DNA of 64,000 bases from Diospyros lotus. Its lineage: Eukaryota; Streptophyta; Magnoliopsida; Ericales; Ebenaceae. The notes under the pieces were generated by a model that worked only from the letters and a program-made list of their open reading frames with translations, was not told the origin of the DNA and made no database searches. The DNA is taken from positions 7,130,001 to 7,194,000 of the forward strand of contig NC_068341.1 of the NCBI RefSeq assembly GCF_014633365.1, in the 5' to 3' direction. Shown in pieces: positions 58,560 through 64,000 of the stretch (its first letter is position 1; the number at the start of each line of letters is the position of its first letter). The translations under genes and the position numbers were made by a program.

Positions 58560-60165
58560 CAGGTACCCTAGTTAAGAGTACATCATTCTTACTGATGAGA
58601 AAAGGCCAAAAAGCTTTGATGAAGTTCAAACTCATAAGGATAAAACCCAGTGGATGAGAGCCATGCAGGACAAGATGGATTCCCCATAAAAAAATAATAC
58701 TTATGAGTTTGTGGAACTTGGAGAAGGCAGGAAAGACTTAAAGAACAAATGAGTGTTCAAACTTAAGAGAGATTGTAACAAGCTAGTGAAGTTTAAAGCT
58801 CACTTAGTCGTAAAAGGTTTTGGACAAAAGCGAGGGATTGATTTTGATGGGATTTTCTCTCTGGTTGTCAAAATAAGCTCTATTAGAACAGTACTAGATT
58901 TGACAACTAGCTTGGATCTAAAGATTGAGCAACTTGATGTGAAGACTGTATTTTTCTATGGTGATTTAGTGGAAGAAATCTACATGGTTCAACCAGAAGG
59001 ATTTGAAAAGAAAGGGAAGGAACACATGATTTGTATATTGAAGAAGAGCTTATATGGATTAAAGCAAGCTCCGAGGCAATGGTATAAGAAGTTTGACTCT
59101 TTCATGATGAGTCACAAATATACCAAAACTAACATAGATCATTGTGTGTATTTTAAAAGTTTTCAATGTGACAAATTCATTATTCTTTTGTTGTATGTAT
59201 AATGATATGTTGATAACGGGGTATGATAGGGAAATGATTGGTAATCTAAAAAATGAGTTGTTAAAAGTGTTCGACATGAAAGATCTAGAACCTGCAAAGC
59301 AAATTTTGGGAATGCAAATTTTACAAGACTCAAAACCTATGGTTGTCAAAAGCTAAAAAGCTATGGTTGTCACAAGAAAAATATGTGAAGCGGGTTCTAG
59401 AAAGATTCAACATGCAAAGTGTTAAACCAGTTAGCATACCATTAGTCAGTCACTTTAAACTCAGTAGAAAGAGTTGTCCCACCAGTCAAGAAGAAAAGAA
59501 AGACATGGATAGGATTCTTTATTACTCTACGCTGGAAGTTTGATGTACGTCATGGTTAATACTCGTCCGGATATTGCTCACACGGTAAGAGTAGTCAACA
59601 GGTTTCTCTTCCAAGTTCCAACCCATGTAAAGACCATTGGGAAGCTGTGAAGTAGATCTTGAGATATCTCAAAGGTAGTACAAAAATGTGCTTATGTTTT
59701 GGAGGGTCTGAACCAATTTTGAAGGGATATACAGATGCAGATATGGTAGATGACCTGGACAATAGGAAATCTATTTTAGGATTCTTATTCACTTTTGTAG
59801 GATGAGTTGTATCATGGGAGTCTAAATTGCATAAGCGTGTTTCCTTATTTACAACAGAGGCGGAATATGTTGCCATGATCGAAGCAGGAAAAGAAATGTT
59901 TTAGTTAATAAGATTTCTTTAACAATTGGGAATGAAGTCAGAAAAGACTGTAATTTACTACGATAGTTAGAGTGCGCTAGATTTAAGCAAGAACGCGATG
60001 TATCACTCGCACACAAAGCACATTGATATAAGATACCATTGGTTGTGATTAGCAATAAGGGAACATCAATTCATATTAGAAAAGATCCACACTGATAAAA
60101 ACTCTGCTGATATGATGACAACAGTTGTAGTTTGGGAAAAACTTCAACAAATGTCAGGTTAATTG
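58560..60165 (+). pseudogene. Copia reverse transcriptase-RNase H, broken
   Basis: RT traces: TQWMRAMQDKMDS, FKLKRD, AHLVVKGFGQKRGIDFDGIF, QLDVKTVFFYGDL, EEIYMVQPEGFE and SLYGLKQAPRQWYKKFD (58620-59100). The catalytic YVDDML box is damaged: a one-base shift and an Asp-to-Asn change leave YV|NDML at 59192-59210. A 24-base duplication (around 59337-59372) shifts frame again. RNase H follows with GYTDAD, TEAEYVAMIEA and HTKHIDIRYH (about 59730-60040) and several stops. Clade is Tork/Tnt1-like. It is not functional. Confidence 0.85.
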
Positions 60166-60211
60166 GCATAGACTCCATTTAATTGTTTCCATAATTATTC
60201 TCCTTACACAT

Positions 60212-60229
60212 AGGCTGGAGGAGAAAAAT
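60212..60229 (+). other. Copia polypurine tract
   Basis: AGGCTGGAGGAGAAAAAT directly before the 3' LTR. Confidence 0.8.
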
Positions 60230-60686
60230 TATTGGGTTCCAACCTAAATTAGGCAACCTAATTGTGCATAAATTAGGTAGCTACCAATTGCTATTTGGGA
60301 AGGTAAACTTCATATATAAATATCTCCCCTCTCCATAAGGTTAAGGCATTTAAATTTGAGAATCTAAAAAATAAGAACAAGTTTCAAGGTAGATGAGAGA
60401 CAAGAAAGCCGAATGCTTCAAAGTGATGGTCTTTAAGAGTGTGCTACTATATTTTTTGTATCACTTGAAAGAGAGTAAAGTTTGTAAGGATATTTGTAAT
60501 TATCTTTATTATAGGGAAATATTTTTTAGAGTTTTCTCCCGTAATTTTTTTCTCAATATTGGAGGATTTTTTAAGTTAGAATTCTATCTCTTCTTGTATT
60601 TTTACTTATATTCTATTATGTGATGGGAAAAAATGATTATGAGAAACTTATGTAGTTTATCAAATCTCTGTTAAATGTTATTAACA
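60230..60686 (+). mobile_element. Copia 3' LTR
   Basis: Starts TATTGGGTTCC (TG changed to TA), ends TGTTATTAACA and is followed by AATAA (60687-60691), matching the sequence before the 5' LTR. It aligns with the 5' LTR along its length but with many differences and without the poly(G). Confidence 0.85.
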
Positions 60687-61045
60687 AATAATACAGTTGG
60701 GAAATAACTATAAATTGAAAAGTACTAAGTGACCCATATAAAAAAAATTCAACGAATTCTCATATTTAATTTAATTTTAAGCATCGTATGTTGATTAGTA
60801 TAACAAACATGAAACAATTTGCCAGTAGATATTAAGATAATGTGGCCGCCCACTAAAATGATTTGACGGAGAGTGAGGGTGGGATGGAAATGGGAATCCC
60901 CGCAATCAATCAAAGCCAAAGGGGTTGATTTGTTATTCATTCTGATTGGATTTCGTGCAGCTTCTGCCAACTTAACAACACATGGGCTGTGGGCTGTCGC
61001 CGCTTTATTCCAACCCTCCCTGTCAGCTCAGCTCTGCTCAAATTT

Positions 61046-61068
61046 CCCCCCCCCCCCCCCCCCCCCCC
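61046..61068. repeat. Poly(C) tract, 23 bases
   Basis: Uninterrupted C run followed by GCCCC. Confidence 0.95.
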
Positions 61069-61794
61069 GCCCCTTTTTTCTGCTTATTATTATTAAGTCC
61101 ATCACTTCCCATGTGCTCCTTAAAACTCTTTCCTTCCTTTCTCTCTCTCCTTTCCTTTCTCTTCTTCATTCGTAAACCATCATCATTATTATCAATATGA
61201 TTATGATCAGAGAATTTGTATTTAGAATTTATTAGTATAAAATTAAAATATATACAGCTATATAATTGAAGGAAAGAGAAAATAATTATTAACTAACATG
61301 ATCAATACAAATTCAAAACATCTTTTATGTAGCATGACTCTATTAAATTAAAAAATAAAAGATTATTTACCCACTAACCTGTACATGACTCCACTAAATT
61401 AGAAAATTAAAAAAAATAACTAACTAATCTTATTTAAAAACAAAACAAAAAGAAAAGAAAATGGACCAACTCTTGTTACTGAACCTCGTCAACCCACGTA
61501 GCCCAATTTTATTTTGTGTGTTTGTTGGCATTTTGCACATATTACATTATTATTATTATTTTCATAGTAAAAAAGTGGTTTCGTGGGGGTTAAGGTGAGT
61601 TAAAAAAAAAAATAGAGAACTAATTTTCTCTTGCATAAAATATATATAAGTGTAAAACGTGGGAGAGTAAGGACATGTTTATTATCCAAATGATGAAAAC
61701 TTGGCCTCTAAACCAAACTTTGAAAGGCAGCTCGGTATGTATGGCCGTAATGATGACTGATAACTACTTGCACTAACATTAACATTACCAACCT

Positions 61795-61796
<2 letters not shown>

Positions 61797-61829
<33 letters not shown>
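61797..61829. repeat. (AAT)n microsatellite
   Basis: About ten ATA/AAT units in a row. Confidence 0.9.
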
Positions 61830-61830
<1 letters not shown>

Positions 61831-63749
61831 TTATTAATGTCGACTCACCCTGCCAATAAAACTCTTCATTATAATAAAGCTAGCATTTATCACAACCACC
61901 CACAAATACTTTTTAATAATTTTATATTACAAAAATTATAAATTCTTAAGAGTAAGAAATATAATCAATACCCTATTACTTAATCAAAATAATATTTTCA
62001 TATATTTACAACTTGTTTTCAGCTCATCTCATCTCGATCTGCATCTTTTCGTCTGTGGTTTTGGTGGGTTCTAATTAAACAAGTATTATGGATGAAAGAA
62101 ATGAGTGCTATACACTCTTTTTAAGTTCTAAACAATAATGAAGAGTCTTTTTGAGTTGTTGCAAGATTTGAAGATTGGGAAATAACTAATAAGGGCATCA
62201 ACTTCAACCCCACAGAATTAATTTAAATTCTCAAATAAAACCCTAATTATGCGTCTGTGTATAGATTCCAATACAAGTAAGAAGCTCCTTATTATTAATT
62301 TGTCATTTTTTTATTATTAGACGTAATAATTGACGAATATACTTATCTTATAAATAATTAAATATAAATTTAATGAATAGTGAAAACTGTAGCCCCATCT
62401 CCATGGCTGTTAATTTGAGAGGGGAGGCAACCCCGCAGTGAGAAACAGTGGGCGATGGGCACATGGGGGGGCACATGAAACCAAAAATTGCCCTGCAATT
62501 GTGGCGTCACTCGATCGGCTGACTTTCCATGCCAAAATGCTTTCCTCCAACCGAAGTTAGTTAGCAAGGGACAAAGGATGAGAGAAAATATTGAATGCAA
62601 CCATCATATTATCGTTAATAGAATGAGAAGATTTATATATCGTTGTATTAGATATTTTTTAATCAAGCAAATATGAAAGAAGAAGTATTTTAGTTATAAT
62701 ATTTCTTACATCAAAACTTATAAAAAAAAAAATGCATTCCCGTTCAAGTAGGAGGAGGGACGGAAGGCGGCTGTGTGGTGTTTTGTGAGGGGGCGGCATC
62801 GCATGCCTTAAATTAGGGCAGGTGGGTCCGAAGCAGAGACTATTACTAAGCTGCAGAGAATTCACATGCTGCCCACCGCATTGAAGAAAGAAAAGAGGGG
62901 GGGGGGGCCGCATATGGAATGGGGGTGGTGGTGGGACACCCAGGCCAACTCCAACCGCAGCCCACATAATAGTGCAACAGATTCTCATTAATAACTTTTC
63001 TGGGTGCCTAAACTGTTGCCCAATTTCATCTACATTTTTCATCAGATTTCCCACCACCACTTTGGGACACCTTCACAATCTACCGCCCTTAGCTCTGTTT
63101 TCAGCAGAGACCACCCCCCACATCCACATGACATGAATTCAGTACACACTATTATCTCCTCCTCTTCTCTCTCAGGGCCCAGACCAACTGTCATTTTCCT
63201 TGTTTTCATTTTTGTCTACTGGAATTTGACGATGCCTCCAAGTGGCAATAAAACGTGGCAACAGAATTAAAACTCACGCAGCACCCAGAAACCAAAACGA
63301 AACAAAATACATAGTAATAATAAACCCCTCTCCCCCCCTCTCGTTATAATAGACTTCCAGAAAGCCCAAAGACAGATTGCAGATACAAAAATTAAAATTA
63401 AAATTAAAAAAAAAAACTGAGTTTAATGAATTAGTCTTTAAAAAAATTCATCTAATAGACCTCGTTTTTAGAAAATTATATTATGTATGGTTGGAACCAA
63501 AACAAGTTGGTTGTAACGTAAAATAGCGTTTCATTACAGAAAGCAACGACTGCATCTGTTATCGGTATGTCCGTATCATTCTCTCGTAGTAATAATAATA
63601 TAAAAGACTTCGGGGAAGAAGTACGTACCCTTTTACAGGTGGCGTTTTTTCCCCCCCATAGTAGCATGCAGCGAGAGATTATTAGCATTTAGAAGAACAC
63701 TAAAGATAGCCAGAAAAAAAGGAACCGTATTTAACAGAGAAATACTTTT

Positions 63750-63759
63750 GAGAGAGAGA

Positions 63760-63794
<35 letters not shown>

Positions 63795-63801
63795 CGGGGG
63801 G
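63750..63801. repeat. (GA)n followed by a 33-base poly(G)
   Basis: GA units to 63761, then 33 G (63762-63794), C, and six more G. It has the same GA-then-G form as 12241-12301. Confidence 0.95.
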
Positions 63802-63880
63802 TAATTAATAATAAAAAAAAAAAGAAAGGAAAACAAGGAAAAAAATAAAATTATTAGAAAAATACGAACAACAATGCGAA

Positions 63881-64000
63881 TCAACTCGGCGGCGGCCGAT
63901 TCAAGCCGAGCAGACTTTGAGAAGCCACGCTAGATGCGGTGCCGGAGAGCAGCTCGGCGAGGGCACTCATGGCTCTAACCTGCATCTGGAGAGCAGCGAT
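63881..64000 (-). CDS. C-terminal end of an unrecognised protein (partial gene)
   Basis: The minus-strand frame entering from the right edge reads IAALQMQVRAMSALAELLSG and goes on for 19 more residues to SLLGLNRPPPS and a TGA at 63881-63883. This gives 39 codons plus stop, open in phase 0 from the last base of the window. The base composition is GC-rich, in sharp contrast to the AT-rich DNA that follows, as expected for a plant coding end followed by its 3' UTR. The first 20 residues look like an amphipathic helix; the rest is Ser/Leu-rich and ends in Pro. I do not recognise the family. Confidence 0.5.
   Translation of the reverse strand: MAALQMQVRAMSALAELLSGTASSVASQSLLGLNRPPPS

Larger units (their letters stand above)
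60692..63880. other. Intergenic DNA at the right side
   Basis: No gene was recognised. Contents: 23-base poly(C) at 61046-61068, CT-rich DNA to about 61170, (AAT)n at about 61797-61829, 11-base poly(G) at 62897-62907, and a (GA)n plus 33-base poly(G) at 63750-63794. Frames such as 62659-63060 and 62370-62600 have no known domain. The last few hundred bases should be the 3' UTR of the minus-strand gene entering from the right. Confidence 0.5.

Noticed and set aside
1..64000. tRNA, rRNA or other structured RNA genes
   Set aside because: I looked for tRNA-like box A/box B words and conserved rRNA blocks and saw none that I could support. A covariance-model search was not possible.

Overview
The window is nuclear DNA of a flowering plant, most likely a eudicot. 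Genes are split by GT-AG introns, intergenic DNA is very AT-rich with many (TA)n and (GA)n tracts, and the retroelements (RTE, L1-like, Ty1/copia, Ty3/gypsy of Tekay-like type) and MITEs are of plant kinds. There is no bacterial or organellar organisation.

Five host genes are supported, all on the minus strand. (1) At the left edge is the first coding exon of the GINS subunit SLD5 (111-293), with E2F-type and TGGGCC motifs upstream. (2) At 9472-11425 is a three-exon gene for an unnamed single-pass membrane protein of 246 aa. (3) At 16668-25387 is a complete 12-exon galactokinase gene (501 aa), whose introns hold an L1-like fragment, an RTE remnant and a solo LTR. (4) At 32128-33377 is a three-exon group IIc WRKY transcription factor (300 aa). 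(5) At the right edge (63881-64000) is the C-terminal end of an unrecognised protein. The genes have unrelated housekeeping, metabolic and regulatory roles and show no sign of acting as one pathway.

Between them lie an old Tekay-like solo LTR (4063-6509), a Mutator-like element carrying filler DNA (7466-8243), a full-length RTE retrotransposon bounded by a 21-bp target duplication (12807-16123) whose reading frame has seven stops but no frameshift, and an 879-bp foldback element (26220-27098).

The most striking part is 37.5-60.7 kb, a nested and duplicated transposon complex. A 448-bp solo LTR (TSD GATAG) was hit by a hAT-type MITE (8-bp TSD). Downstream are a Harbinger-type MITE (TSD TTA) and an old copia element (TSD AATAA), whose gag was hit by a Tekay-like gypsy element (TSD AAAGT) in the opposite orientation. 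A unit of about 12.13 kb, running from inside the hAT MITE to inside the gypsy internal region, was then duplicated in tandem very recently; I count about seven substitutions over the 8 kb shared by both copies. In the right copy the gypsy element has collapsed to a solo LTR. The internally deleted, frameshifted copia pol and its 3' LTR follow.

I found no new defence, catalytic or regulatory system. The best leads are the layered rearrangement, the RTE decay pattern, the long hairpin and the repeated long poly(G)/poly(C) tracts.
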